This document shows positions 25,361 to 33,940 of a DNA stretch of 64,000 nt, in pieces; within the stretch, counting starts at the first letter, position 1, and each line of letters begins with the position of its first letter. A program made the position numbers and the translations under genes. The notes under the pieces were generated by a model, which was not told the origin of the DNA, made no database searches, and saw only the letters and a program-made list of their open reading frames with translations. Where the stretch lies: NCBI GenBank assembly GCA_034435435.1, contig DAOTXN010000135.1, positions 96,651 through 160,650 of the forward strand, in the 5' to 3' direction. The stretch comes from DAOTXN01 sp034435435 (GTDB lineage: Bacteria > Chloroflexota > Anaerolineae > S140-20).

Positions 25361-27370
25361 TCATTTTCCTGCCAGTTCGGCTTCGATCATCTGCACAAAA
25401 ACCTCGTAGGGTTGAGCGCCGCTCAAGGGCTGGCCGTTGATGAAAAAGGCCGGGGTTCCGCTTACACCAAAGCCCGCGCCCTCGCGCAAATCGGCCATCA
25501 CCAGCTCTTCGTAACGTCCGCTGTCCAAACACTCATCGAAAGCCGTCTGATCCAGCCCCAACCGCCCGGCGTAACTCTTGAACACAGCCGCGTGATCGGA
25601 ATTGTTGCTCCATTGATCCTGTCCGGCGAAAAGCCAGTCGTGCATCTGCCAATACATATCGTCCCCGCCGACCTCGCGGGCGCAGCGAGCCGCTTCGGCA
25701 GCCTTGAGCGCCTGCGGATGAATAGAAGTCAACGGAAAGTCCTTGAACACATAGCGCGCCTGGCCGGTTTTGACATAGTTTTCGAGCAATTGAGGCCAGG
25801 TCTGCTCAAAATGCCGCGAACAAAAGGGACATTGATAGTCGGAATATTCGACAATCGTGATGGGCGCCTTGACGTCGCCGCGCACCGGTGCATCTCCCAA
25901 CGGCACATCGGCGGGGGCCAGCGTCGGGCGTGGCTGTTGTTGGGCTTGTTGCTCGGCCTGGGCGCGGGCGATGGCCTCGGCGATGGCCTGGCGCAACTGA
26001 CCATTCTCGGCCAGCGTGATGGCCTGGTCAAAGAACTCGATAGGCAACGCGCCGCTAAAAGGATAGCCGTCGATGAAAAAGGTGGGCGTGCCGCTCACGC
26101 CATAGGCAAAGCCTTCTCGCACGTCGGCCTGGACGGTCGCGGTCGTGCGGTCGCCATCCAGACACGCATCGAAAGCGGATTGGTCCAGCCCAAGCTCTGC
26201 GGCGAAACGCTTGAACACGCTCACGTGCTCCGCGTTTCCGGCCCATTCGTCCTGAAGCTCAAACAGCCGGTCGTGCATCTGCCAGTAGACGTCGTCTCCG
26301 CCCACCTCGCGGGCGCAACGGGCCGCCGCGTGGGCTTTGGGCGCCTGGGGATGGATCTGGGTGAGCGGAAAGTCTCTGAACACGTAATACACCCGCCCGG
26401 CGTCAATGTATTGCTGCTTTAGCGTCGCCCAGGTCTGCGCAAAATGCTGCGCACAATACGGGCACTGGTAATCGGTGAACTCGACCAGCGTCACCGGGGC
26501 ATTGGGATCGCCCAGCGCCAGGAGCGTATCGTCGCTGGCGCCCTGTTCAAAAGCAAAGGCTGCCGGAGTCGGCGCCAGCGCCTCGAGGTCACTGGGTTGG
26601 GCATTGGCCTGAGCCGTCACCGGCTCACCCGCCAGCGCCCCATCAATGACTGCTGAGAAAGCCGAAAAGGGTTGAGCGCCTACCAAGACTTGACCGTTGA
26701 TGAAAAACGAGGGCGTGCCGCGCACGCCGCGCGACGTACCCTCGCGCGAGTCGCTTTCCACGTGGGCAGCAGTGCGCCCGCTGTCGAGACAATCGTCAAA
26801 AGCCGCTTGTTCAATGCCCAGCGCAGCGGCATAACCTTTGAAAATGTTCACCGCGTCGGATTGGCCCGACCATTCCTGTTGGCCTTTGAACAGGCGGTCG
26901 TGCATCTCCCAGTAGGCTTGCGCTCCGTCCACCTCTCCGGCGCAGTTGGCCGCCTCGGCGGCTTTGGGCGACTGGGGTTGGCTGCTGAGAGGAAAGTCGT
27001 TGAACACATACATCACCTGCCCCGTCTCGACGTAGCGCGTCATCAGCTCGGTATAGGTCTCGGCGAAAAAGCGTCCACAATAGGGGCACTGGTAACTGGA
27101 GTATTCTTCGATCACGACGCTCGCGTCGGGATTGCCTTTGAAAGGGTGTCCTGCGGCGGTAAAGCCCACGCTGTAGAGCTGGCTTGGCTGTGTTTGACCG
27201 TCATCGCTGGTGTTTTCGGACGCTGGTTTCTGCACGGCGGCGGGAGTCGTGTCGGTTGCATCGCCGCCGGTCGGCTGGCAGCTTGTTACGATGACAGACA
27301 ACAGCACCCATAGCATGGCCCACCAGCGCAATGCACGACGAGATGGTTGGGGGGAAACTTGCGGCTTCAT
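25361..27370 (-). CDS. Lipoprotein with three tandem DsbA-like thioredoxin domains
   Basis: A 669-residue exported protein. A signal peptide ends in a lipobox (VIVTSC, Cys 31). Three DsbA_4-type domains follow, each with a YQCPxC active site: CPYC at 95-98, CPYC at 303-306 and CPFC at 514-517. Each also has a GTPSFFINGQ- or GTPTFFIDG-type cis-Pro loop. Single-domain relatives are Dsb-like disulfide oxidants of the cell surface. Three in one chain is unusual. AAGGAG lies six bases before ATG 27370; longer upstream frames run through the promoter and are rejected. It is divergent from lgt, the enzyme that would lipidate it. Confidence 0.88.
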   Translation of the reverse strand: MKPQVSPQPSRRALRWWAMLWVLLSVIVTSCQPTGGDATDTTPAAVQKPASENTSDDGQTQPSQLYSVGFTAAGHPFKGNPDASVVIEEYSSYQCPYCGRFFAETYTELMTRYVETGQVMYVFNDFPLSSQPQSPKAAEAANCAGEVDGAQAYWEMHDRLFKGQQEWSGQSDAVNIFKGYAAALGIEQAAFDDCLDSGRTAAHVESDSREGTSRGVRGTPSFFINGQVLVGAQPFSAFSAVIDGALAGEPVTAQANAQPSDLEALAPTPAAFAFEQGASDDTLLALGDPNAPVTLVEFTDYQCPYCAQHFAQTWATLKQQYIDAGRVYYVFRDFPLTQIHPQAPKAHAAARCAREVGGDDVYWQMHDRLFELQDEWAGNAEHVSVFKRFAAELGLDQSAFDACLDGDRTTATVQADVREGFAYGVSGTPTFFIDGYPFSGALPIEFFDQAITLAENGQLRQAIAEAIARAQAEQQAQQQPRPTLAPADVPLGDAPVRGDVKAPITIVEYSDYQCPFCSRHFEQTWPQLLENYVKTGQARYVFKDFPLTSIHPQALKAAEAARCAREVGGDDMYWQMHDWLFAGQDQWSNNSDHAAVFKSYAGRLGLDQTAFDECLDSGRYEELVMADLREGAGFGVSGTPAFFINGQPLSGAQPYEVFVQMIEAELAGK

Positions 27371-27434
27371 AAACGCTCTCCTTTGCCTCGGCCTGTTGGC
27401 GCGCACTGCGAGTGGGCTGGCGCCAATTCCAGGC

Positions 27435-27463
27435 ATTATAAGACCTTGCATTGGCTCTGTCAA
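27435..27463 (-). promoter_or_regulatory. Consensus promoter for the triple-DsbA/sortase operon
   Basis: On the minus strand, TTGACA (27463-27458), a 17-base spacer and TATAAT (27440-27435). Both hexamers match the consensus exactly. Confidence 0.75.
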
Positions 27464-27487
27464 TGAATTGGTCCAATGGTTGCTTGC

Positions 27488-27516
27488 TTGGTGTCTTTCG
27501 GTCTTTGTGGTAAAAT
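27488..27516 (+). promoter_or_regulatory. Promoter for lgt
   Basis: TTGGTG (27488-27493), a 17-base spacer and TAAAAT (27511-27516), 43 bases before the lgt start. It is divergent from the DsbA promoter; the -35 boxes are 24 bases apart. Confidence 0.5.
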
Positions 27517-27559
27517 CTGACCCCAGCCTGAACGACGATTTGCGCAGAAAGGTGAGCAA

Positions 27560-28414
27560 ATGTCCATTGACCAAATAGGGATTCACATCGGCCCGCTGTA
27601 TATCCGTTTCTACGCGCTGGCGCTGATGAGCGGCATCATCGCCGCGGGTGCGCTCATCGCCCAGCGGGCCAAACGCCACGGCCAGGACCCCGAGCACGTC
27701 TGGAATGGGATCTTTGTGGTCGCTTTGGCCGGCATCATCGGCGCGCGCTTGTATCATGTGTTGACGCCGCCGCCCAGCATGGGCATAACGGTGTGGGAAT
27801 ATCTCACTTCTTTCGAACAAGTGCAGGTTTGGAGCTTCAAGTTCGACCTCCCGAAAGCGCTTGCCACCTGGGAAGGCGGGCTGGGCGTCCCCGGCGCGCT
27901 CATCGCTGGCGCATTGGCAGTGTTGTTTTACGCTCGTCGTCACCGTTTGGATTTCTGGCTGTGGGCCGATTTGATCGCCCCGGCGGTGGCGTTGGGGCAG
28001 GCCATAGGACGGTGGGGCAACTATTTCAACCAGGAGCTATACGGCAAACCCACCGACTTGCCTTGGGCTGTTACCATTCGCCCCGAAAACCGCGTGGCGG
28101 GCTATGAAACCTTTGCCCGTTTTCACCCCATGTTCCTGTACGAGATGATCATGAACCTGTTGATCTGCGGCGGGCTGATCTGGATCGGCGAGCGTTTCTC
28201 TCACCGCTTGCGGTCGGGCGACTTGTTGGGGCTGTATGCCATCTTTTATTTCAGCGGGCGCTTTTTTCTGGAATATCTAAAACTAGACGCGCCCGCGCTG
28301 AGCAGTGGGCCGACGGTGGCTCAGGTATTCTCACTCGTCGTCATAGTCGGCGGCTTGGCCTTTTTAGTGCTACGCCACCGTTGGATGGGCGCAGTGGATG
28401 GATCTGCGACTTAG
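27560..28414 (+). CDS. lgt: Prolipoprotein diacylglyceryl transferase
   Basis: A 284-residue membrane enzyme with seven helices that moves diacylglycerol to the lipobox Cys of prolipoproteins. The signature GQAIGRWGNYFNQELYG holds the essential Arg, and SGRFFLEYLK is conserved near the C terminus. Where E. coli has SFHGG (His 103) this protein has GVPGA, as in several non-proteobacterial enzymes. A ribosome site AAAGGTGAG precedes ATG 27560. It should serve the three lipoproteins seen in this window. Confidence 0.94.
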   Translation: MSIDQIGIHIGPLYIRFYALALMSGIIAAGALIAQRAKRHGQDPEHVWNGIFVVALAGIIGARLYHVLTPPPSMGITVWEYLTSFEQVQVWSFKFDLPKALATWEGGLGVPGALIAGALAVLFYARRHRLDFWLWADLIAPAVALGQAIGRWGNYFNQELYGKPTDLPWAVTIRPENRVAGYETFARFHPMFLYEMIMNLLICGGLIWIGERFSHRLRSGDLLGLYAIFYFSGRFFLEYLKLDAPALSSGPTVAQVFSLVVIVGGLAFLVLRHRWMGAVDGSAT

Positions 28415-28461
28415 TCTACCCTCTTGCATGTCGCTGGCCCGTGAGTTGCGGGGGCGAGCAA

Positions 28462-28492
28462 TAAAAAATCCCCGCCGAATGCCTGCGGGGAT
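28462..28492 (-). terminator. Intrinsic terminator of the cold-shock gene
   Basis: On the minus strand ATCCCCGC (28492-28485) pairs with GCGGGGAT (28475-28468) and a run of T residues follows. It lies 23 bases past the csp stop codon. Confidence 0.85.
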
Positions 28493-28515
28493 AGGTGACC
28501 AGTCTCAAGTATGAG

Positions 28516-28728
28516 TTAAATTTTGCGCACTTCGGCGGCGGCAGGTCCTTTTTTCCCTTGCTCCACCTTAAACTCGACGCGCTGGCCTTCTGCCAGGCTA
28601 CGAAAGCCTCCTTGATCGGCGATGGCCGAAAAGTGTACAAACACATCTCCGCCAGAATCGCGCTCAATAAAGCCATAGCCTTTGGTGTCGTTGAACCATT
28701 TGACGGTTCCCTGTTCACGCTCGTCCAT
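28516..28728 (-). CDS. Cold-shock domain protein (CspA family)
   Basis: A 70-residue OB-fold nucleic-acid chaperone. RNP1 (KGYGFI) and RNP2 (VFVHF) are intact, with the conserved GTVKWFN start. It melts RNA secondary structure during cold or stationary stress. GAAGGGG lies seven bases before the ATG. The leader is about 115 bases, long as usual for this family. Confidence 0.95.
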   Translation of the reverse strand: MDEREQGTVKWFNDTKGYGFIERDSGGDVFVHFSAIADQGGFRSLAEGQRVEFKVEQGKKGPAAAEVRKI

Positions 28729-28851
28729 TCTGAAACCCCTTCTGATTAAAAAAACTTGCTTTTGAAGCAGTCTGTATCTTGAAAAAAAGCCACCCTGACG
28801 CCAAGTCTGGGGACTTTACGACACAGAGCTTACTTCGTCCTACAGCGGCCT

Positions 28852-28880
28852 AGTATACTCCAGGACCGTCTATGTGTCAA
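28852..28880 (-). promoter_or_regulatory. Promoter of the cold-shock gene, with long leader
   Basis: On the minus strand TTGACA (28880-28875), 17 bases, TATACT (28857-28852). The implied start near 28845 leaves a leader of roughly 115 bases that contains a small TGCTT/AAGCA hairpin and T-rich stretches. Confidence 0.65.
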
Positions 28881-28886
28881 GACCCA

Positions 28887-28915
28887 TTGACCGAATCATC
28901 CAAGTGCGGTATGAT
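28887..28915 (+). promoter_or_regulatory. Promoter of the LppX-like lipoprotein gene
   Basis: TTGACC (28887-28892), 17 bases, TATGAT (28910-28915), 61 bases before the start codon. It is back to back with the csp promoter. Confidence 0.6.
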
Positions 28916-28976
28916 GTGCGCCAAATAGGATTGTGCGCGGATTCAAGATAACCCTCAATCTCAAGGAGGCAAGTAT

Positions 28977-30092
28977 ATGCGAGCGCAATATCGAATTTTA
29001 TTGCTGAGTCTGATCGTTCTATTGGTTTTCAGCGCCTGTGGTGGGGGCGGTGAAAAGAAAGAAGAGGAGAGCGGCCCATCTCAGGACCAACCCACGGCCA
29101 CGTCTGGCCCGGCGCCCACACAGCAGCCTCAAGAGACGGCCCCAACCAGCCCACCTCCCACAGAAGTAGTCCAACCGACCGCAACGACGGGCGGCGGTGA
29201 GAGCGGCAGTGGGACAGTGGCCGACTTGCTCAACCTGAGCGCCCTCGAGACGGATATTAAAGAACTGAGCAGCGAGACATTACAAAGCTACCGGCTGCGA
29301 GCCGAGTGGAAAACCGAGCCGAAAACGGGCAGCACGGTAACGGCTTCCAGCTATGGCATCGAAGTGGCTCATACCAATAATCCGCTGGCGGAAGAAATCA
29401 CGATGCGGGGCGACGCAACGGGCCTGGATTCGCAGATGGTGCGCATAGAAGACCGCATGTGGATCAATGCGGGTGACCAGTGGATAGAGATGTCCAGCGA
29501 CGACACGTCCACCTATGACAACATGCTCTTTTCCCTCAGTTCGGCTACATCTGGGCTGACCGGCGACGCCAAGCTGGTCGGTGAGGAAACTCTCAACGGC
29601 GTTGCCACCAAGCACTATACCTTTGACGAGTCTATTTTGGGCGCGGCGTTGGGCGTGTATGAAAAGATCAAAGGTGAAGTGTGGGTTGCTGTAGACGGCG
29701 ATTACGCCGTCAAATACGTCTTTACCGCCGAAGACAAAGACGCGACCTACGACTGGAACTGGGAGGTATACGACATCAACGCGCCCTTTACCATCGAGCC
29801 GCCCACCGATGCGCAAGGCGCGCGTGAGGACATCCCCCTGTTGTCCGACGCGACCGATCGGGTCACGTTCGGGGCCATGGTCTCCTATAGCAGCGCCACG
29901 GCTTTGCAGGCGGCCATTGACTTTTACAAAGAACAAATGCCCACTTTTGACTGGACCTACGACGAGGCCGGCAGTATGTTGACCGAGGGTTTTGCCATGC
30001 TCAACTTTGGCAAAGAGGGCGAAACGGTCAGCATCATGCTTTCCGCCAGCGATAGCGGTGGGACCGACGTCGTGATTCAGGGCGGCGAATAG
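28977..30092 (+). CDS. Lipoprotein with LolA/LppX-like domain
   Basis: A 371-residue exported lipoprotein. A signal peptide ends in VFSAC (lipobox Cys about 21), then a Pro/Thr/Gln-rich linker to about residue 80. The core resembles the LolA/LppX/LprG half-barrel (RLRAEWKTEP..., ITMRGDATG, MVRIEDRMWINAGDQWIEMSSDD, EVWVAVDGDYAVKYVF), which carries lipids or lipoproteins. A last ~70 residues form a second small domain (VSYSSATALQAAIDFYKEQMP). A perfect AAGGAGG precedes the ATG. Confidence 0.78.
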   Translation: MRAQYRILLLSLIVLLVFSACGGGGEKKEEESGPSQDQPTATSGPAPTQQPQETAPTSPPPTEVVQPTATTGGGESGSGTVADLLNLSALETDIKELSSETLQSYRLRAEWKTEPKTGSTVTASSYGIEVAHTNNPLAEEITMRGDATGLDSQMVRIEDRMWINAGDQWIEMSSDDTSTYDNMLFSLSSATSGLTGDAKLVGEETLNGVATKHYTFDESILGAALGVYEKIKGEVWVAVDGDYAVKYVFTAEDKDATYDWNWEVYDINAPFTIEPPTDAQGAREDIPLLSDATDRVTFGAMVSYSSATALQAAIDFYKEQMPTFDWTYDEAGSMLTEGFAMLNFGKEGETVSIMLSASDSGGTDVVIQGGE

Positions 30093-30104
30093 TGTGGTCA
30101 GTCG

Positions 30105-30137
30105 GCGCCCGGCGGCTAGCCGTCGCCGGGCGCTTTT
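30105..30137 (+). terminator. Strong intrinsic terminator after the lipoprotein gene
   Basis: A perfect 10-pair GC stem (30105-30114 with 30124-30133) around a nine-base loop and then TTTTA. It lies between the lipoprotein stop (30092) and the DUF402 start (30149). Confidence 0.8.
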
Positions 30138-30148
30138 ATCTTGGCGCG

Positions 30149-30658
30149 ATGAGTGTCTGTATCGAGCGCAAGCGCTACCTCTCCGGCGGCGAGGCGACGT
30201 TCGAGTGCGAATTGGTGGCGCTGGAACCAGGTTTTGGCATCCTCAAATACGTGCTCGACCGCGAGTTCCTGGTACTGCCCGCCAGGGCAAGTGGGCAGGT
30301 GCACGGCCTGGCGCTGCGCCCCGGTCACGTGACCCACGCCTTTTATTGGACCGACCGGCCCTACAACCTGTACTGGTGGGTGGACGAGCGCGGCCAGACG
30401 CTAGGCCATTATTTCAATCTGGCCGATTCGGTTGTGCTATCGCGGGATGAGTTCTCTTGGCGCGACCTGATCGTGGACGTTCTCGTTTTGCCCGACGGAC
30501 AGGCGCTGGTGATAGACGAAGACCAAGTGCCTGCCGGACTGGACCAGCGGCTCCAGGCCCTCATTCAGACCAGCAAGTGCATCGTGTTGCGGGATTACCC
30601 GGCCATTGCGGATGAAGCGACCACGTTACTCGCCAGGTATACACACGCCAGTCTATGA
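30149..30658 (+). CDS. DUF402 family protein
   Basis: A 169-residue protein of the DUF402/FomD-like family. The core shows FYWTDRPYNLYWWVDERG, GHYFNLADSVVLSRDEFSWRDLIVDVLVLPDG and VIDEDQVP, the metal-binding acidic positions of this fold. Some relatives hydrolyse nucleoside phosphates or nucleotidyl adducts; the substrate here is unknown. A frame from GTG 30092 exists but would start inside the terminator, so ATG 30149 is preferred. It has no evident promoter of its own and may depend on read-through. Confidence 0.75.
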   Translation: MSVCIERKRYLSGGEATFECELVALEPGFGILKYVLDREFLVLPARASGQVHGLALRPGHVTHAFYWTDRPYNLYWWVDERGQTLGHYFNLADSVVLSRDEFSWRDLIVDVLVLPDGQALVIDEDQVPAGLDQRLQALIQTSKCIVLRDYPAIADEATTLLARYTHASL

Positions 30659-30699
30659 CATTCGTTAGAGTGAGCCGACCGCGCCCCGTTTGGCGTCGT

Positions 30700-30738
30700 C
30701 ACACGCGCCCGTCGCTTTCAAGGTGGCGGGCGCGTGTG
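30700..30738. terminator. Hairpin between convergent DUF402 and beta-helix genes
   Basis: CACACGCGCCCG (30700-30711) and CGGGCGCGTGTG (30727-30738) are perfect 12-base inverted arms around 15 bases. No U-tract is present on either side. It is placed to act on both convergent genes. Confidence 0.55.
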
Positions 30739-30741
30739 ATG

Positions 30742-33700
30742 TCAGGGTGTGTTCTTGAGGATGAGCGGCAAAAAGATATAGTAATCCTGTTCTGCCGGCT
30801 CTGCCAGCTCAAAAGTCGCTGTTACCTGTCTGGCCGCAGTCATAGTCACGACGCACGCGCCAGCGCCGGAACAATCGCCGCTCCACCCGGCGAAGGTGGA
30901 GCCGACCAGCGGCGTGGCCGTCAGCGTGACCACCGCGCCATAGGCATAGACGTGCGCCCCGACCGTCGGCGTGACCACACCGCTGCCGTTCCCAGTCGTG
31001 GCGATCGTCAGTGTGTAGGTGTTGAACGTGAACGTGGCGGTGCAGGCCTTGCTGTCGTCCATTGCCACCACGCCGTCCGCGCAGTCGGAGTCGCCGCTCC
31101 ACCCGGCGAAGGTGGAGCCGACCAGCGGCGTGGCCGTCAGCGTGACCACCGCGCCATAGGCATAGACGTGCGCCCCGACCGTCGGCGTGACAATGCCGCT
31201 GCCGTCCCCAGCCGTGGCGATGGTGAGGGTGTACGCGTCAATGGCGAACGCGGCGGCGATGGTGTGGTTGGCCGTCACGTGGGTGAAGGTGTAGGCGCTC
31301 ACCGCCCCCACCGACGCGCCGTCCACGCCCACGTCCGCGATGTGGTAGCCCACGTCCGGCGTGATGCCGAACGCCTGCTCGCCGCCATAGCTCACCGTCT
31401 GCGGCGTGGCGGGCGTGATGCTGCCGCCCGCTCCCGCCGTCGGCGTGATGACGTAGGTCTTGAGGGCAAAAGTCGCCGTGACAGACTGGGGCGCATCCAT
31501 CGTGAGCGTGACCGGGTTGGTGGTCGTTGTTACATCGCCGCTCCACGCGACGAAGGTAGAGCTGATCAGCGGCGTGGCCGTCAGTGTGACGAGCGCGCCC
31601 GCGCTGTAGGTGTAAACGCAGGTCGCGCCGCAATCAATGCCAGACGGGTCGCTGACCACTGCACCGCCGCCGTTGCCGCTTTTGCTCACGCGGAGTGGGT
31701 AGCCTTGTATCACGGTAAAGACCGCCTCAGCGCGGTCCTGCAGCGCCGCCTGGCCGACGTCGGCCGTGTTGGTCACGACGTCGCTGTACCCACTGGTGTG
31801 CGTGGCCACGAAGGTGAAGGTGATCCCGCCCGAAGCCGGTGCGATACCCGTCCAGGCAACCACATCGCCGGCGACGCTCGCGCCGGGCGGCGGCGCTCCG
31901 GCCCACCGCGCAAAGTCCACTTGCACTGGCAGTGTGTCGGTGAAGAGCACGCCCGTCTCGCTCAGCGTGTTGGCGTTGGTCAAGACCACTGTGTAGGTCA
32001 CGACGCCGTGGTAGGGAACGTCCGTCGTGGGCGTGACCTGCTTGGTCATAAAGAGCGTCTTTTCATACGCTCCCAGATCCACCGTCCCACCCACGATGCG
32101 TGGATGACCGTCAAAGTCAGTGGAGACGGTGACGCTGAGATTATTGCCCGCGTCAATCGCCGGCGAGCCGGCCCGCAGGCGGTAGTTGCCAGTGGTGGTG
32201 GGAGCGAGCGTGGCCGTGATGGGCAGGACGAACAGCGGGTCGGCGTTGAGGTTGCCCGTGCCGGTGTAGACGCCGCCGGGCCATTGCACGTCGCTGTAAA
32301 CAACAGTGGGCGCACTGGTATCGTCGTCGTAGATTTCCGGCCCACTCGCAGCGCTATCGTCCCACAGGATGCAGTTGACCAGCGTCGGGCTGCTGTACCA
32401 ATCGTTGTACATCCCGCCGCCGGAGTTGGCGGCCTGGTTGCCGCTGAAGGTGACGCTGGTCAGCGTGGGATCGCTGGCATAGTTGTACACCCCGCCGCCG
32501 GAGCTGGCAGCCTGGTTGCCGCTGAAGGCCACGTTGGTCAGCGCGGGGCTGCTTGTGTTGTTGTACATCCCGCCGCCCCGACTGGTGGCCTGGTTGCCGC
32601 TGAACGCGACGTTGGTCAGCGCGGGGCTGCTGGAGGAGTTGTACATCCCGCCGCCCCAACTGGTGGCCTGGTTGCCGCTGAACGTGACGTTGGTCAGCGT
32701 GGGGTTGCTGCCGTTCCAGTTGTACATCCCGCCGCCTCGACTGGTGGCCTGGTTGCCACTGAAGGCGACGTCCGTCAGCGTGGGGCTGCTGAAGGAGTTG
32801 TACAACCCACCGCCGTAGCTGGCCTGGTTGTCGCTGAAGGCAACGCCCGTCAGCGTGGGGCTGCTGGAAATGTTGTGCATCCCGCCGCCGTAGTCAGCAT
32901 AATTGCCGCTGAACGCGACGTCCGTCAGCGTGGGGCTGCTGGAGGAATTGTACATCCCGCCGCCGTAGTCGGTGGCTTGGTTATCGCTGAAAGTAACGCC
33001 CGTCAGCGTGGGGCTGCTGTTGAAGTAGTTGTACATCCCGCCGCCGTCGTCAGCCGAGTTGTCGCTGAAGGTGGCGCCCGTCATCACGGGACTGCTGAAA
33101 GTGTTGTACATCCCGCCGCCATAGTCGGCCGAGTTGTCGCTTAAGGTAACGTCCGCCAGCGTGGGGCTGCTTGTGTCGTTGCTCATCCCGCCGCCGTGGA
33201 CAATGGCATGGTTGCCGCTGAAGGCGACGTCCGTCAGCGTGGGGCTGCTGGCGTCGTTGCTCATCCCGCCGCCGTAGATAGCCTGATTGCCGCTGAAGGT
33301 GAGGTTGGCGAGCGTGGGGCTGCTGGCGTTGTTGTACATCCCGCCGCCGTACCAGTGGGGCTCGCTGCCGTTGGCGTACCCGGCAGTGATGGTAAAGCCA
33401 TCCAGTCGGGCCGTCTGCGTCACTCCGCCGCCGGTGACGACGTGGTAGGCGTTGTTGCCCTGGATGTCAGCCCACGTTTCGGCGATGTGGTTGCCATCCG
33501 TATTCGTATCGTCCCCGTCAACGTCGCCGCTGAGGATGGTCACGTGCGCCGTCCAGTCGCGCTGGTCGCGCTGCGTCTCACTGACGACGCCGTAGCCGCC
33601 AAAGCCGCCATAGATGGCTATCCCTTGGGTTAGCATGAAGGTAGACGTGCGCTCATCCTCCACCTGCCCGGCCCCCTGGTCGGGATAGTACACCCCCTCG

Positions 33701-33927
33701 GCCACCCAGATCTCGTCGCCATAGACGGCGGCGACCAGCGCATTCTGCACGTTGGTGTAGGCCGTCGTCCACGACAGGCCATCGTGGGCCGGGCCGGGGG
33801 CGTCCGCGTCCACGTAGATCACACCCGGGTCGGCGCGCGCCGCGCGGACGCCGGTCAGGAGCAGCGCCAGCGCCGCCAGCGCCGCGCCAATCGTCACAGA
33901 TACGGTCGCGCGTTTGAGAGAAACCAT
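30742..33927 (-). CDS. Exported beta-helix surface protein with DUF11 and InlB-like repeats
   Basis: A 1061-residue secreted protein. A signal peptide (about 1-33, ending ARA) leads to a parallel beta-helix of the outer-membrane polymorphic/choice-of-anchor type with about 14 repeats built from GGGMYN, SSPTLT and VxFSGNQA units (about 190-520). A DUF11-like domain (VTYTVVLTNANTLSETG, about 640-720) and four InlB/Listeria-Bacteroides-type repeats (GAxVTLTATPxxGSTFAGWSGD) follow. The C terminus reads YYIFLPLILKN, a tail I associate with Chloroflexota surface proteins. AGGAGG lies seven bases before ATG 33927. Probably an adhesin or surface-layer component. Confidence 0.85.
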   Translation of the reverse strand: MVSLKRATVSVTIGAALAALALLLTGVRAARADPGVIYVDADAPGPAHDGLSWTTAYTNVQNALVAAVYGDEIWVAEGVYYPDQGAGQVEDERTSTFMLTQGIAIYGGFGGYGVVSETQRDQRDWTAHVTILSGDVDGDDTNTDGNHIAETWADIQGNNAYHVVTGGGVTQTARLDGFTITAGYANGSEPHWYGGGMYNNASSPTLANLTFSGNQAIYGGGMSNDASSPTLTDVAFSGNHAIVHGGGMSNDTSSPTLADVTLSDNSADYGGGMYNTFSSPVMTGATFSDNSADDGGGMYNYFNSSPTLTGVTFSDNQATDYGGGMYNSSSSPTLTDVAFSGNYADYGGGMHNISSSPTLTGVAFSDNQASYGGGLYNSFSSPTLTDVAFSGNQATSRGGGMYNWNGSNPTLTNVTFSGNQATSWGGGMYNSSSSPALTNVAFSGNQATSRGGGMYNNTSSPALTNVAFSGNQAASSGGGVYNYASDPTLTSVTFSGNQAANSGGGMYNDWYSSPTLVNCILWDDSAASGPEIYDDDTSAPTVVYSDVQWPGGVYTGTGNLNADPLFVLPITATLAPTTTGNYRLRAGSPAIDAGNNLSVTVSTDFDGHPRIVGGTVDLGAYEKTLFMTKQVTPTTDVPYHGVVTYTVVLTNANTLSETGVLFTDTLPVQVDFARWAGAPPPGASVAGDVVAWTGIAPASGGITFTFVATHTSGYSDVVTNTADVGQAALQDRAEAVFTVIQGYPLRVSKSGNGGGAVVSDPSGIDCGATCVYTYSAGALVTLTATPLISSTFVAWSGDVTTTTNPVTLTMDAPQSVTATFALKTYVITPTAGAGGSITPATPQTVSYGGEQAFGITPDVGYHIADVGVDGASVGAVSAYTFTHVTANHTIAAAFAIDAYTLTIATAGDGSGIVTPTVGAHVYAYGAVVTLTATPLVGSTFAGWSGDSDCADGVVAMDDSKACTATFTFNTYTLTIATTGNGSGVVTPTVGAHVYAYGAVVTLTATPLVGSTFAGWSGDCSGAGACVVTMTAARQVTATFELAEPAEQDYYIFLPLILKNTP
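30875..31190. repeat. Two identical 100-base direct repeats in the beta-helix gene
   Basis: Positions 30875-30974 and 31091-31190 are identical, 216 bases apart. They encode two copies of the InlB-like repeat. The intact identity points to recent duplication or gene conversion. Confidence 0.8.
32380..33345. repeat. Tandem coding repeats of the beta-helix
   Basis: About 14 imperfect units of 63-75 bases, each containing a form of TACATCCCGCCGCC followed by TGGTTGCCGCTGAA and a GTCAGCGTGGGGCTGCT motif. They code for the beta-helix coils on the minus strand. Spacing varies and units differ, so this is not a CRISPR array. Confidence 0.8.
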
Positions 33928-33940
33928 CGTTTGCCTCCTG

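Noticed and set aside
27371..27943. N-terminal extension of the triple-DsbA protein across the lgt promoter region
   Set aside because: It would destroy the signal peptide, cross both promoters and overlap lgt. ATG 27370 with AAGGAG fits a lipoprotein.
30655..33144. An 829-codon open frame on the plus strand opposite the beta-helix gene
   Set aside because: It is antisense to the tandem repeats, has a highly repetitive Arg/Gly/Val/His-rich product, no ribosome site and no domain. The minus-strand frame has a signal peptide and known domains.
32380..33345. Regular repeats that look like a CRISPR array
   Set aside because: Units vary in length and sequence, there are no unique spacers, and they encode beta-helix coils in frame.
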